Made by a program: the position numbers and the translations under genes. Below are positions 1 to 6,452 of a stretch of 8,019 bases of DNA, piece by piece. The DNA is from Dehalococcoidia bacterium. GTDB lineage: Bacteria > Chloroflexota > Dehalococcoidia > JACVQG01 > JAHKAY01. Location of the stretch: NCBI GenBank assembly GCA_030744635.1, contig JASLQE010000270.1:1-8019 (forward strand). The letters are read 5' to 3'. The stretch's first letter is position 1. Each line of letters opens with the position of its first letter. The notes under the pieces were generated by a model that was given only the letters and a program-made list of their open reading frames with translations, was not told where the DNA came from and made no database searches.

Positions 1-504
1 CCTCTCCTCAGCCGCTTTTAGCTCCTCGGCCACCAGTGGGGTTATCAGGCCGATGTTCTGCTCGTATATAGTGAAAATGCTGTCCCCGGGGGGTGGGGGG
101 GGATCATGAGGCGCGGCTATCTCTCCCAGGGGCACCTCGCCCCGGGTGATGCGCCCCACCGCTTCCCGGCCCTGGGGGTCGTTCAAGAAATAAAGCTCGT
201 GCGGCTTCCCCTCCCGCGCCACGGTAAGGGTGAGGAAGGTGCCTCTGCGGCAGACCGCCATCAGGGCCTGCTTCAGGCTTTCCTCGCCACCGCTCCCCAG
301 CCCCTCCACCAGATCCGGCTCCCGTAGCATCTCGCCCAGGGTAATAAAGCGGGGGTAGCCCTTTTTGTAGTAAAGGAGGCGGAACAGGTGCAGGCTGACC
401 TTAAGCTCCGCCAGGTCCTCTATCCCGGGGAGGAGGCTGGTGATGAACGGGTTGGGCAGTGGGGTATAACCGGTCTTAGCCGGGAAACCCTGGAAAGGCT
501 TCAT
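1..504 (-). CDS. DnaD-domain replication protein (partial, C-terminus beyond window)
   Basis: This reading frame is open to the left edge; 168 codons are visible. The start ATG (504-502) is fixed by an in-frame TAG two codons upstream. The N-terminus (residues 1-60, beginning MKPFQGFPAKTGYTPLPNPF) resembles the N-terminal region of DnaD-like proteins. A five-proline linker lies at 135-139. From about residue 144 the sequence IFTIYEQNIGLITPLVAEEL matches the opening of the DnaB/DnaD C-terminal domain (YEQNIG...TP...E). In Firmicutes DnaD acts in replication initiation and restart, helping to load the replicative helicase on DNA; the same role is inferred here. The start lies inside the last codons of dnaB with a 29-nt overlap in another frame, and no strong Shine-Dalgarno is visible, so translation is probably coupled to dnaB. 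The rest of the domain is outside the window. Confidence 0.85.
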   Translation of the reverse strand, partial: MKPFQGFPAKTGYTPLPNPFITSLLPGIEDLAELKVSLHLFRLLYYKKGYPRFITLGEMLREPDLVEGLGSGGEESLKQALMAVCRRGTFLTLTVAREGKPHELYFLNDPQGREAVGRITRGEVPLGEIAAPHDPPPPPGDSIFTIYEQNIGLITPLVAEELKAAEER

Positions 505-1867
505 GCGCTAACTGCTCCGGGGCGAAGTTATCGAACTTGGCGGTGCGGGGTACCCAGCGTAGCTTTATCTCGCCCGTGGGCCCGTTGCGGTGCTTGGAGA
601 TGATGATATCAGCTACGCCCCGCGGGTACTCCTCTTCACCATGCTCCCTGGCCCACTCCTCCGGGCTGTAATAGTACTCGTCCCGGTAGATGAACATCAC
701 AATATCAGCGTCCTGCTCAATGCTGCCGCTGTCCCGGAGGTCCGATAGCTGTGGGCGGTGGGAGGCCCTGAACTCGGCGGCCCGGCTGAGCTGTGATACC
801 GCCAGGACCGGCACATCCAGCTCCCTGGCCAGGGCCTTGAGGGAGCGTGAGATAAAGCTTATCTCCTGCACCCGGTTATCGTTTCGGGTATCCCCCTGGG
901 CCAGTTGTAAATAGTCCACCACAATAAGGTCCAGGCCGCGCTCATTGTGAAGGCGGCGGGCCTTGGAGCGTAGCTGCGACATGGATGACTGGGGGGTATC
1001 GTCTATATAGATATTGGCTTCGGAAAGGACACCGCTGGCTTCTATGAGCCGCTGCTCTTCATCGTCGGACAGCAGCTTTCGGCGCAGGCGGTGAGTGTCG
1101 ATGGTGGCCTCAGCAGATAGCAGCCGTTCCACTACCGATTCCTTGGACATCTCCAGGCTGAACATGGCCACGCAGGCGTTGTAGTCCAGGGCAGCGTTGC
1201 GCATGATGCCCAGACAGAGGCTGGTCTTGCCCAGGCTGGGGCGGGCGGCCAGCACAACCAGGTCAGACCGCTGCAGGCCACCCAGGAAATCGTCCATGGC
1301 GGCGAAGCCGGTGAAGATATGGGGGAGCTTACGCCCTCCCTCATCAGTGGTGGGCTGTTCCTCGAAATAGGTGTCCAAGAGGTGACGGATGTGGGTGAAG
1401 TCGCGGCCACTCTCGCCTCGCCGCAGGCGGTATAGCATGTCCTCCGCCTGGTCCAGGGTGGAATCCACATCCGGCCCGGCGTCATACCCCAGTGCGGCAA
1501 TCTGGCCGGCGGAGGAGATAAGCTGGCGCATCTTGGACAGACGGTGCACTATTGCGGCGTAGTGGTCTACCTCGAAGGAAGAGGGCGCTGTGGACTGGAG
1601 ATGCAGCAAATAGGCGGGGCCGCCAGCGTCCTCCAGCCTGCTCATGCGGGAGAGCTCAGCGCCCACCGTCACCTGGTCCACCGCCTGGTTGCGGCTGAAT
1701 ACGCTCAGGCTGGCCTGAAAAAGCCACCGGTTCTGCTCGCGGAAGAAGTCCCCCGGCTGCAACACCCCGGCCAGCCGGTACATGGTCTCACCGTCCAGCA
1801 GCAAGCAGCCGAGCACGGCCTCCTCTGCCTGGAGGTCGTGAGGGGGTAGTCCGGGGGCTTCATTCAC
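476..1867 (-). CDS. dnaB: Replicative DNA helicase DnaB
   Basis: A 463-residue protein of normal length for the hexameric 5'-3' helicase that unwinds DNA at the replication fork. The N-terminal domain (about 10-110) begins DLQAEEAVLGCLLLDG, and a linker region precedes the RecA-like ATPase domain (about 185-445). Visible motifs are Walker A ARPSLGKTS (208-216), the catalytic-glutamate segment FSLEMS (E239), Walker B LIVVDYLQL (D318), VSQLSR (357-362), and the arginine-finger region SKHRNGPTG (R427). No intein interrupts the P-loop. The start is GTG at 1867-1865, preceded by GGTGG with 9-nt spacing; no in-frame ATG occurs until residue 29, inside the conserved N-terminal domain. The start overlaps the rplI stop by 8 nt and the end overlaps the DnaD-type gene by 29 nt, so all three form one operon. 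Confidence 0.97.
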   Translation of the reverse strand: MNEAPGLPPHDLQAEEAVLGCLLLDGETMYRLAGVLQPGDFFREQNRWLFQASLSVFSRNQAVDQVTVGAELSRMSRLEDAGGPAYLLHLQSTAPSSFEVDHYAAIVHRLSKMRQLISSAGQIAALGYDAGPDVDSTLDQAEDMLYRLRRGESGRDFTHIRHLLDTYFEEQPTTDEGGRKLPHIFTGFAAMDDFLGGLQRSDLVVLAARPSLGKTSLCLGIMRNAALDYNACVAMFSLEMSKESVVERLLSAEATIDTHRLRRKLLSDDEEQRLIEASGVLSEANIYIDDTPQSSMSQLRSKARRLHNERGLDLIVVDYLQLAQGDTRNDNRVQEISFISRSLKALARELDVPVLAVSQLSRAAEFRASHRPQLSDLRDSGSIEQDADIVMFIYRDEYYYSPEEWAREHGEEEYPRGVADIIISKHRNGPTGEIKLRWVPRTAKFDNFAPEQLAHEAFPGFPG

Positions 1868-2318
1868 CTAACGGTTCCACCATCACCTTGAGTTCAGCCT
1901 GCATCCCCGGGCCCACATGCACCATCACCGTGTGCTGGCCCAGGCGCCGGATAGTGCCGGGGAGCTCGATGTCTTTGCGGTCCATAGCCATGCCCTGGCG
2001 CTGAAGCTCCGTCGCAATATGTCCGGCGGTCAGTGCCCCGTAGAGCCTCTCCCTGCCGCCGGTCTTGGCCTTCAGCGTGAGGGTCATCTCAGAGATGGTC
2101 TTGTGCAGCCCCTGATAATGCTCCTGGCGGGATAGGACTCGCTTCTCGTCGGCCCGTTTGCGGTCCTCCCAGGTCTTGAGGCTGGCGGCGGTGGCCACCA
2201 TCGCCAGGCCCCGGGGGATGAGGTAGTTCCGGGCATAGCCCGGGGCCACCTGCTTCACCTCCCCGCTCTGGGCCACCCCAGGGACTTCCTGTAGAAAAAC
2301 CACCTTTAACGCTGACAT
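1860..2318 (-). CDS. rplI: 50S ribosomal protein L9
   Basis: A 152-residue protein, close to the usual 148-150 of bacterial L9, which binds 23S rRNA near the base of the L1 stalk and helps reading-frame maintenance. The N-terminal rRNA-binding domain carries the family signature GYARNYLIPRGLA (27-39). A charged helix (about 45-80) connects it to the C-terminal domain, recognisable from LYGALTAGHIATELQ (92-106) and the segment after IELPGTIRRLGQHTV. The start ATG (2318-2316) has GAGG 10 nt upstream. It is the first gene of the rplI-dnaB-dnaD run. The commonly associated rpsF, ssb and rpsR genes are not directly upstream here, so rplI appears to have its own promoter and leader. The stop overlaps the dnaB start by 8 nt. 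Confidence 0.97.
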   Translation of the reverse strand: MSALKVVFLQEVPGVAQSGEVKQVAPGYARNYLIPRGLAMVATAASLKTWEDRKRADEKRVLSRQEHYQGLHKTISEMTLTLKAKTGGRERLYGALTAGHIATELQRQGMAMDRKDIELPGTIRRLGQHTVMVHVGPGMQAELKVMVEPLGE

Positions 2319-2343
2319 ACTATCTTTACCTCATATATTATCA

Positions 2344-2367
2344 GGCAGCCCCGAATGCGGGGCTGCC
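2344..2367 (-). promoter_or_regulatory. Perfect hairpin in the rplI leader
   Basis: Arms GGCAGCCCCG (2344-2353) and CGGGGCTGCC (2358-2367) are exactly complementary around an AATG loop, giving a 10-bp stem. It lies between the candidate rplI promoter and the rplI Shine-Dalgarno (GAGG, 2332-2329). Neither side is followed by a run of T, so an ordinary intrinsic terminator is unlikely. A regulatory leader structure or an mRNA-stabilising hairpin is the inference. Confidence 0.6.
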
Positions 2368-2390
2368 GCTTTCCGAGTGTCCAAGCTTAG

Positions 2391-2396
2391 ATTATA
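2391..2396 (-). promoter_or_regulatory. Candidate -10 box for the rplI-dnaB operon
   Basis: The minus strand reads TATAAT here, an exact sigma70 -10 hexamer. A start would fall near 2384, leaving a leader of roughly 65 nt that contains the hairpin at 2344-2367. The hexamer at 17-nt spacing upstream (TCCCTC) is a poor -35, so the call rests on the -10 and on its position in front of rplI. Confidence 0.4.
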
Positions 2397-2634
2397 CCCC
2401 GCCGGGGGTGTTGGAGGGAAGGAGCATCCGGTCCCGGTTGTGGGTAAAAAGGCCTTATTCGCTGAGGCTGCCTGGCCGCCCTAGTGTTTTTGGCCCAGCA
2501 CGCAGTTACCTACCAGTGGGTGGGGGAGCAAATAACGCCGGGCAGACCAGGTGGTCTGCCCGGCGTCAATGGGCATGCAGCTTTGGGTGGAGCCTCCCGA
2601 TACCTGATGGCGCAGAGCCGGGGAGTACAAGCCT
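2397..2634. other. Non-coding divergent spacer
   Basis: This stretch lies between the rplI promoter region and the meaB promoter. I see no convincing protein, tRNA or known riboswitch in it. The reading frames that cross it show no recognisable domain. Its only clear structure is the perfect inverted repeat at 2535-2566. An unannotated small RNA is possible but unsupported by a clear promoter and terminator pair. Confidence 0.5.
2535..2566. repeat. Perfect 15-bp inverted repeat (hairpin)
   Basis: Arms ACGCCGGGCAGACCA (2535-2549) and TGGTCTGCCCGGCGT (2552-2566) are exactly complementary around a GG centre. Read on the minus strand it is followed by TATTTGCT, only loosely U-rich; on the plus strand it is followed by CAATGGGC. 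It could be a minus-strand terminator with no obvious gene to serve, a dispersed palindromic repeat, or a protein-binding palindrome. Confidence 0.75.
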
Positions 2635-2663
2635 TTGACGGGCTGTGAAAGCGATGGTACAAT
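2635..2663 (+). promoter_or_regulatory. Sigma70-type promoter of meaB
   Basis: TTGACG (2635-2640, five of six matches to the -35 consensus) and TACAAT (2658-2663, five of six matches to the -10 consensus) are separated by exactly 17 nt. Transcription should begin near 2670, leaving a leader of about 13 nt that contains GGAG (2672-2675) before the ATG at 2683. The TTG that would extend the meaB frame to 2635 is therefore the -35 box and not a start codon. Confidence 0.75.
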
Positions 2664-2682
2664 TATGGGCTGGAGTGTAGTT

Positions 2683-3657
2683 ATGGATTTAGTTGAGCGC
2701 ATGCTGGCCGGGGGCCAGCAGCCCCTTGCCCGCCTCATTACCCTGGTTGAGCGGGAGAGCACCGAGGTCCCCCAGATAATGAAGCTCATTCAGCCTCATC
2801 TGGGAAAGGCCCATATCATCGGTATCACCGGGCCACCCGGTGCAGGGAAGAGCACTATGGTGGACAAGCTCACCGCCCAAATACGCAAGAGGGGGGCCAC
2901 GGTGGGTATTGTAGCGGTGGATCCCACCAGCCCTTTTAGTGGAGGGGCGGTGCTGGGGGACCGCATCCGGATGCAACAGCACTACCTGGACGAGGGGGTG
3001 TTTATCCGCAGTATGGCCACCCGGGGCAGCCATGGTGGCCTGCCTCACACCACCCGGGGGGTGGTAAAGCTCATGGATGCCTTCGGCAAGGACTTTATCC
3101 TCGTGGAGACCGTGGGGGTAGGCCAGACCGAGCTGGACATCATGGAGGCCGCCGATTCCGTAGTGGTGGTGCTGGTGCCCGAGGCCGGTGACACCATACA
3201 GACCCTCAAGGCCGGACTGCTGGAGATTGCCGATATCTTCGTGGTCAACAAGGCCGACCGCGAGGGGGCCAACTATATGGTGACCGAACTTATGGCCATG
3301 CTTCGTCTGTATTCACCCCAGAAAGGCTCCTGGGAGGTGCCGGTGCTTTCCACCCAGGCGGTGAATGATGTTGGCATTGATGAGCTGTTTGAGGCCATGG
3401 AGAACCACCACCGCGCCATGGAGGAGAACGACGATTTAGACCGAAAACGGCAGCGACAGCGGCGTCAGGAGTTTGTCCAGACGGTAGAGCACCACGTTAT
3501 CGGCCGCTTGATAGAGCTTATGGAGCAGGATAGCAAGATGATGTCCTATGTGGACCAGGTGGAGAAAGGGGATATGGACCCCTTTTCTGCAGCCCATACA
3601 CTCGTGACCGACCGGGATCTCCTGCGCAAATGGCAGGAGGCATTGGGGCGGGAGTAG
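2683..3657 (+). CDS. meaB: MeaB/ArgK-family GTPase, chaperone of a B12-dependent mutase
   Basis: A 324-residue protein of normal length for the G3E-class GTPases that load and protect adenosylcobalamin in methylmalonyl-CoA mutase or related acyl-CoA mutases. Visible motifs are the P-loop GPPGAGKS (50-57), the family segment VAVDPTSPFSGGAVLGDRIR (77-96), FIRSMATRGSHGGLP (107-121), the switch region ETVGVGQTE (142-150), and the guanine-specificity motif NKAD (189-192). The start at ATG 2683 is chosen because GGAG lies 7 nt upstream and because the promoter covers the earlier candidate TTG at 2635; an ATG at 2665 would lie upstream of the predicted transcript start. Only 16 nt separate it from the FAD gene, so the two are probably co-transcribed. 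No mutase gene is present in the window, so the partner enzyme must be elsewhere. Confidence 0.93.
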   Translation: MDLVERMLAGGQQPLARLITLVERESTEVPQIMKLIQPHLGKAHIIGITGPPGAGKSTMVDKLTAQIRKRGATVGIVAVDPTSPFSGGAVLGDRIRMQQHYLDEGVFIRSMATRGSHGGLPHTTRGVVKLMDAFGKDFILVETVGVGQTELDIMEAADSVVVVLVPEAGDTIQTLKAGLLEIADIFVVNKADREGANYMVTELMAMLRLYSPQKGSWEVPVLSTQAVNDVGIDELFEAMENHHRAMEENDDLDRKRQRQRRQEFVQTVEHHVIGRLIELMEQDSKMMSYVDQVEKGDMDPFSAAHTLVTDRDLLRKWQEALGRE

Positions 3658-3673
3658 GCAGACCGCCTGTACC

Positions 3674-4816
3674 ATGGCCCAATATGATGTCATCATCGTG
3701 GGAGGGGGTCCCGGGGGGCTGTTTGCCGCCCTGGAGATGGCCGGTTCCGGACTCAGTACCCTCCTCCTGGAACGGGGCCGCGATATCGAAAAACGCGGGT
3801 GCCTCATCCAGGAGGGCAAGGTTGAAGTGTGTCCCCCCTGCGTCCCCTGCCATGTTGTCAGTGGGTTGGGGGGTGCGGGTGCCTTCAGCGATGGCAAGCT
3901 TACCCTTTCCACTTCCGTAGGAGGCCGCCTGGCTGACTATACCGGCCTCAAGGCGGCGAAATCCCTTATCAGCTATGTGGATGATGTATACCTGCGTCTG
4001 GGTGCGTCCTACCAGCTATACGGGGTGGGGCCGGAGGTGGAGGGCCTGCGCCGCAGGGCTGCCATGGTTGACCTGCGCCTTATCCCCACTCCGGTAAGGC
4101 ATGTGGGCACCGAGCGTTGCCGCTCCGTTCTCCAGGGACTGCGCAACCACCTTTCCTCCCAGCTGGATATACGGCTGGGGGTGGCAGCAACCTCAATCGT
4201 CACCAGCAACGGCCGGGTGGTGGGCGTGGACACCGACAGGGGCGAGAGGCATGCCTGTGATTACCTGGTGGTAGGCCCTGGGCAGGAGGGGGCTGAATGG
4301 CTCATGAAAGAGGCCTCTCGGCTGGGCCTGAAACGCTACGATAACCCGGTGGACCTGGGGGTGAGGGTGGAACTACAGGCAGCGGTGCTGGAGGAGTTCA
4401 CCAGGGCGCTCTATGAGGCCAAGATGGAGTACTTCTCCCGCTCCTTTGATGACCGTATCCGCACTTTCTGCATGTGCCCCTACGGCGAGGTGACCCTGGA
4501 GGCCACCGGAGGCACTGACCCCGTAAGCACGGTCAACGGCCATAGCTACGCCGACCGCCATACCCCCAATACCAATTTCGCCCTTCTAGTAAGCACTACA
4601 TTCACCCAGCCCTTCCGGGACCCAATCGCCTACGGGAGGTCTGTGGCCCACCTAGCCAACCTGCTCAGCGGTGGTGTGCTGGTGCAGCGTCTGGGTGACC
4701 TACAGGAAGGCCGCCGCACCACCCCGGAACGGCTGGGGCGGGGCATCGTAGAGCCAACATTGGCCTCAGCTACCCCCGGCGACCTGAGCTGTGTGCCCTG
4801 CCCTACCGCTTTTTGA
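3674..4816 (+). CDS. FAD-dependent dehydrogenase (COG2509 type), N-terminal part of a frameshifted gene
   Basis: Residues 1-375 or so form most of an NAD(P)/FAD-dependent oxidoreductase. The Rossmann FAD motif VIIVGGGPGGLFAALEMAGS starts at residue 6 (GGGPGG 10-15). CPPCVPC gives three cysteines (53, 56, 59) just before GLGGAGAFSDGKLTL, a hallmark of this family. A further family segment is RTTPERLGRGIVEPTLASAT near the end. The frame then fails: after GDLSCV it reads PCPTAF and stops at TGA 4814-4816, whereas the family continues into a C-terminal domain that is encoded from 4813 in the -1 frame. Reconstituted, the gene runs 3674-5100 and would give about 475 residues. The substrate is unknown. 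The start ATG (3674) directly precedes the FAD motif; its Shine-Dalgarno is weak. It follows meaB by 16 nt. Confidence 0.85.
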   Translation: MAQYDVIIVGGGPGGLFAALEMAGSGLSTLLLERGRDIEKRGCLIQEGKVEVCPPCVPCHVVSGLGGAGAFSDGKLTLSTSVGGRLADYTGLKAAKSLISYVDDVYLRLGASYQLYGVGPEVEGLRRRAAMVDLRLIPTPVRHVGTERCRSVLQGLRNHLSSQLDIRLGVAATSIVTSNGRVVGVDTDRGERHACDYLVVGPGQEGAEWLMKEASRLGLKRYDNPVDLGVRVELQAAVLEEFTRALYEAKMEYFSRSFDDRIRTFCMCPYGEVTLEATGGTDPVSTVNGHSYADRHTPNTNFALLVSTTFTQPFRDPIAYGRSVAHLANLLSGGVLVQRLGDLQEGRRTTPERLGRGIVEPTLASATPGDLSCVPCPTAF

Positions 4817-5100
4817 GGGGGATTATGGAGATGCTGGAGGCTATGGACCGGCTGTGCCCCGGGGTGGCCTCCCGCCACACACTGCTATATGGGGTGGAGC
4901 TAAATTTCTATTCCTCCCGGCTTCAGCTAAGCCCCTGCCTGGAGACCCAGGTGGCCAATCTATTCACCGTGGGTGATGGTGCGGGTGTCACCCGCGGCCT
5001 GGTGCAGGCATCGGCGTCAGGTGTGGCGGTGGCGCGGGAGATACTATCCCGCACCGGAGTGCCGGCTGTGCCCGGCGTGGAGGCACTCGCCTTCCCCTGA
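4813..5100 (+). CDS. FAD-dependent dehydrogenase, C-terminal part (frame -1 relative to the N-terminal part)
   Basis: This 95-residue frame continues the protein encoded from 3674. It contains IMEMLEAMDRLCPGVASRHT, LLYGVELNFYSSRLQLS, and the second FAD-contacting motif LFTVGDGAGVTRGLVQASAS (50-69), all of which belong at the C-terminus of COG2509-type flavoproteins. The frame is open upstream of 4813 as well: from about 4802 it reads LPYRFL, which fits the family where the upstream frame does not, so the true junction is near 4796-4802. TTG 4813-4815 overlaps the upstream TGA. GAGGGGG (4815-4821) followed by ATG 4825 could allow separate initiation, but a lone C-terminal fragment lacking the Rossmann core is unlikely to work unless it associates with the upstream product. 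Confidence 0.8.
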   Translation: MRGIMEMLEAMDRLCPGVASRHTLLYGVELNFYSSRLQLSPCLETQVANLFTVGDGAGVTRGLVQASASGVAVAREILSRTGVPAVPGVEALAFP

Positions 5101-5106
5101 GCTCCC

Positions 5107-5129
5107 CCGTGGAAAAAGGACGGTTTTTT
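5107..5129 (+). terminator. Weak intrinsic terminator candidate after the FAD gene
   Basis: A short stem CCGT (5107-5110) / ACGG (5120-5123) with a 9-nt loop is followed directly by six T (5124-5129). It lies between the convergent FAD gene and helicase gene, where a terminator is expected. Only four base pairs are visible, so the call rests largely on the T-run and position. Confidence 0.4.
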
Positions 5130-5144
5130 ACCCGCTGAGCTCCT

Positions 5145-6326
5145 TCATGCCGCGCATCGTCCTAATTGACGCGGAGGACGGATGTATTTATTGCTTGGTG
5201 GAGACAGTGTGTAATCGAAGCCCTGAAGCGTGCGGTGCTCCAGTGGGGTATTGAGAAGACGCTCAATCAAGCGCACCATGGCAGTGTCGTCGCTCGTTAC
5301 CAATGTGACTGCTTCGCCAGCTTTGCCCACCCGCCCGGTCCGGCCGATGCGGTGAGTGTAGGTGTCCGTACTATCGGGCATGTCGTAATTAACGACATGT
5401 GAAATCTCCAGAACATCGATGCCACGAGCGGCGATGTCGGTGGCTACCAAAATTTTGAATGAGCCATCGCGGAAGCCATCCAGGGCAGCCTGACGCCGGT
5501 TCTGAGGCATATCTCCCTGCAATGATGCCGCCCGGTAGCCTGCTGTTATCAGTTGCTCTGCAACGCGCTTGGCGCGGCGCTTGGTACGCGTGAAGACAAG
5601 TACCGACTCCGTTTCGGTTTCACGCAAGAGTTTCTTCAGCAGAGATGTTTTGAGATGCTGCTTTACAGGATACAATGCGTGTGACACTGTGGTTGCCGGT
5701 GCCGAGCGACCAATTTGTACCGTGACAGGCTCATGCAGGACTTCCTGCACCAGACGCCGGATATCACCGGGCATGGTAGCCGAGAAAAGGAGTGTCTGTC
5801 GCCGTTGTGGAATATACTTCAGAATACTCCTGATGCTGGGTAGAAACCCCATATCGAACAGCCGGTCCGCCTCGTCGATTACCAGAACCTCCAGATGGGA
5901 TAAATGTATCGTACCCCTCCCAAGGTGATCGAGCAGGCGGCCCGGACATGCCACAACTATTTCAACCCCTTTTCGCAGTCTCCGGTTTTGCTGGTCCATA
6001 TTGACGCCGCCGTAAATGGCGGTACTCCGCAATCCGGTTTGTGTACCCAAATCATTTATGGCCTCACATGTTTGCTCGGCCAGCTCACGCGTCGGCGAGA
6101 TTATGAGGGTTCGGACGCGACCTCGTGGTCCCGGCAGTAGGCATTGCAGAATTGGCAGCACGAAAGCTGCAGTTTTACCGGTCCCAGTCTGGGCCAGACC
6201 AATTAAATCACGGCCCTGCATAATTGGTGGGATGGATTTAGCCTGGATTGGTGTGGGTGTAATGTAACCGAGCGCCCGTACACCGGCCATGATGCTCGGA
6301 TGAAAATTGAAGGCTTCGAAACTCAT
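5145..6326 (-). CDS. DEAD-box ATP-dependent RNA helicase (RhlE-like)
   Basis: A 393-residue, essentially minimal DEAD-box helicase that remodels RNA or RNPs using ATP. Motifs in order: upstream F and Q motif (TPTPIQ, Q27), motif I AQTGTGKT (45-52), Ia PTRELAEQ (78-85), Ib ACPGR (126-130; the usual threonine is cysteine), II DEAD (151-154), III SAT (182-184), IV VLVFTRTK (242-249), V ATDIAARGID (295-304), VI HRIGRTGR (325-332). The C-terminal tail after about 365 is short and lacks the long basic extension of CsdA or DbpA types, which is why I compare it with RhlE. The start is ATG 6326 because AAGGAG sits 5 nt upstream; a 19-codon extension to 6383 has no such support. Its base composition is lower in GC than the genes to its left. 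The zinc-ribbon gene lies 126 nt upstream on the same strand. Confidence 0.95.
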   Translation of the reverse strand: MSFEAFNFHPSIMAGVRALGYITPTPIQAKSIPPIMQGRDLIGLAQTGTGKTAAFVLPILQCLLPGPRGRVRTLIISPTRELAEQTCEAINDLGTQTGLRSTAIYGGVNMDQQNRRLRKGVEIVVACPGRLLDHLGRGTIHLSHLEVLVIDEADRLFDMGFLPSIRSILKYIPQRRQTLLFSATMPGDIRRLVQEVLHEPVTVQIGRSAPATTVSHALYPVKQHLKTSLLKKLLRETETESVLVFTRTKRRAKRVAEQLITAGYRAASLQGDMPQNRRQAALDGFRDGSFKILVATDIAARGIDVLEISHVVNYDMPDSTDTYTHRIGRTGRVGKAGEAVTLVTSDDTAMVRLIERLLNTPLEHRTLQGFDYTLSPPSNKYIRPPRQLGRCAA

Positions 6327-6331
6327 TAATA

Positions 6332-6337
6332 CTCCTT
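6332..6337 (-). promoter_or_regulatory. Shine-Dalgarno deciding the helicase start
   Basis: The minus strand reads AAGGAG with 5-nt spacing to ATG 6326-6324. It fixes the protein start at MSFEAF and not at the upstream in-frame ATG at 6383. Confidence 0.8.
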
Positions 6338-6452
6338 GGTAAAATGTAGAGTTACATGCGCCTAATAATGGCAGGCAATTCAACTGATTTTGTATCTTGT
6401 TTGTCTTACTCTGCTACTGGACCAGCCGCCTCTCCTGGCAGTATAAGAGCCA

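Noticed and set aside
106..327. Plus-strand 73-codon frame over the DnaD-type gene
   Set aside because: The minus-strand frame has clear DnaD-type sequence and a defined start; the plus frame is its shadow.
2400..2634. Cobalamin riboswitch upstream of meaB
   Set aside because: GCCGGGCAGACC (2538-2549) faintly recalls the B12 box, and the context would suit it, but the other conserved core segments are not found, the motif is one arm of a perfect palindrome, and the meaB promoter lies downstream of it.
2635..2682. TTG start extending MeaB by 16 residues
   Set aside because: The TTG is the -35 hexamer of a well-formed promoter, and ATG 2683 has a good Shine-Dalgarno.
5097..5143. CTGAGCTCC direct repeat between the convergent genes
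   Set aside because: Two 9-nt copies (5097-5105 and 5135-5143), one overlapping the FAD-gene stop, are short and contain the common palindrome GAGCTC; not enough to call a functional element.
6327..6383. 19-residue N-terminal extension of the helicase
   Set aside because: AAGGAG at 5 nt from ATG 6326 and the family start MSF..F support the shorter protein.
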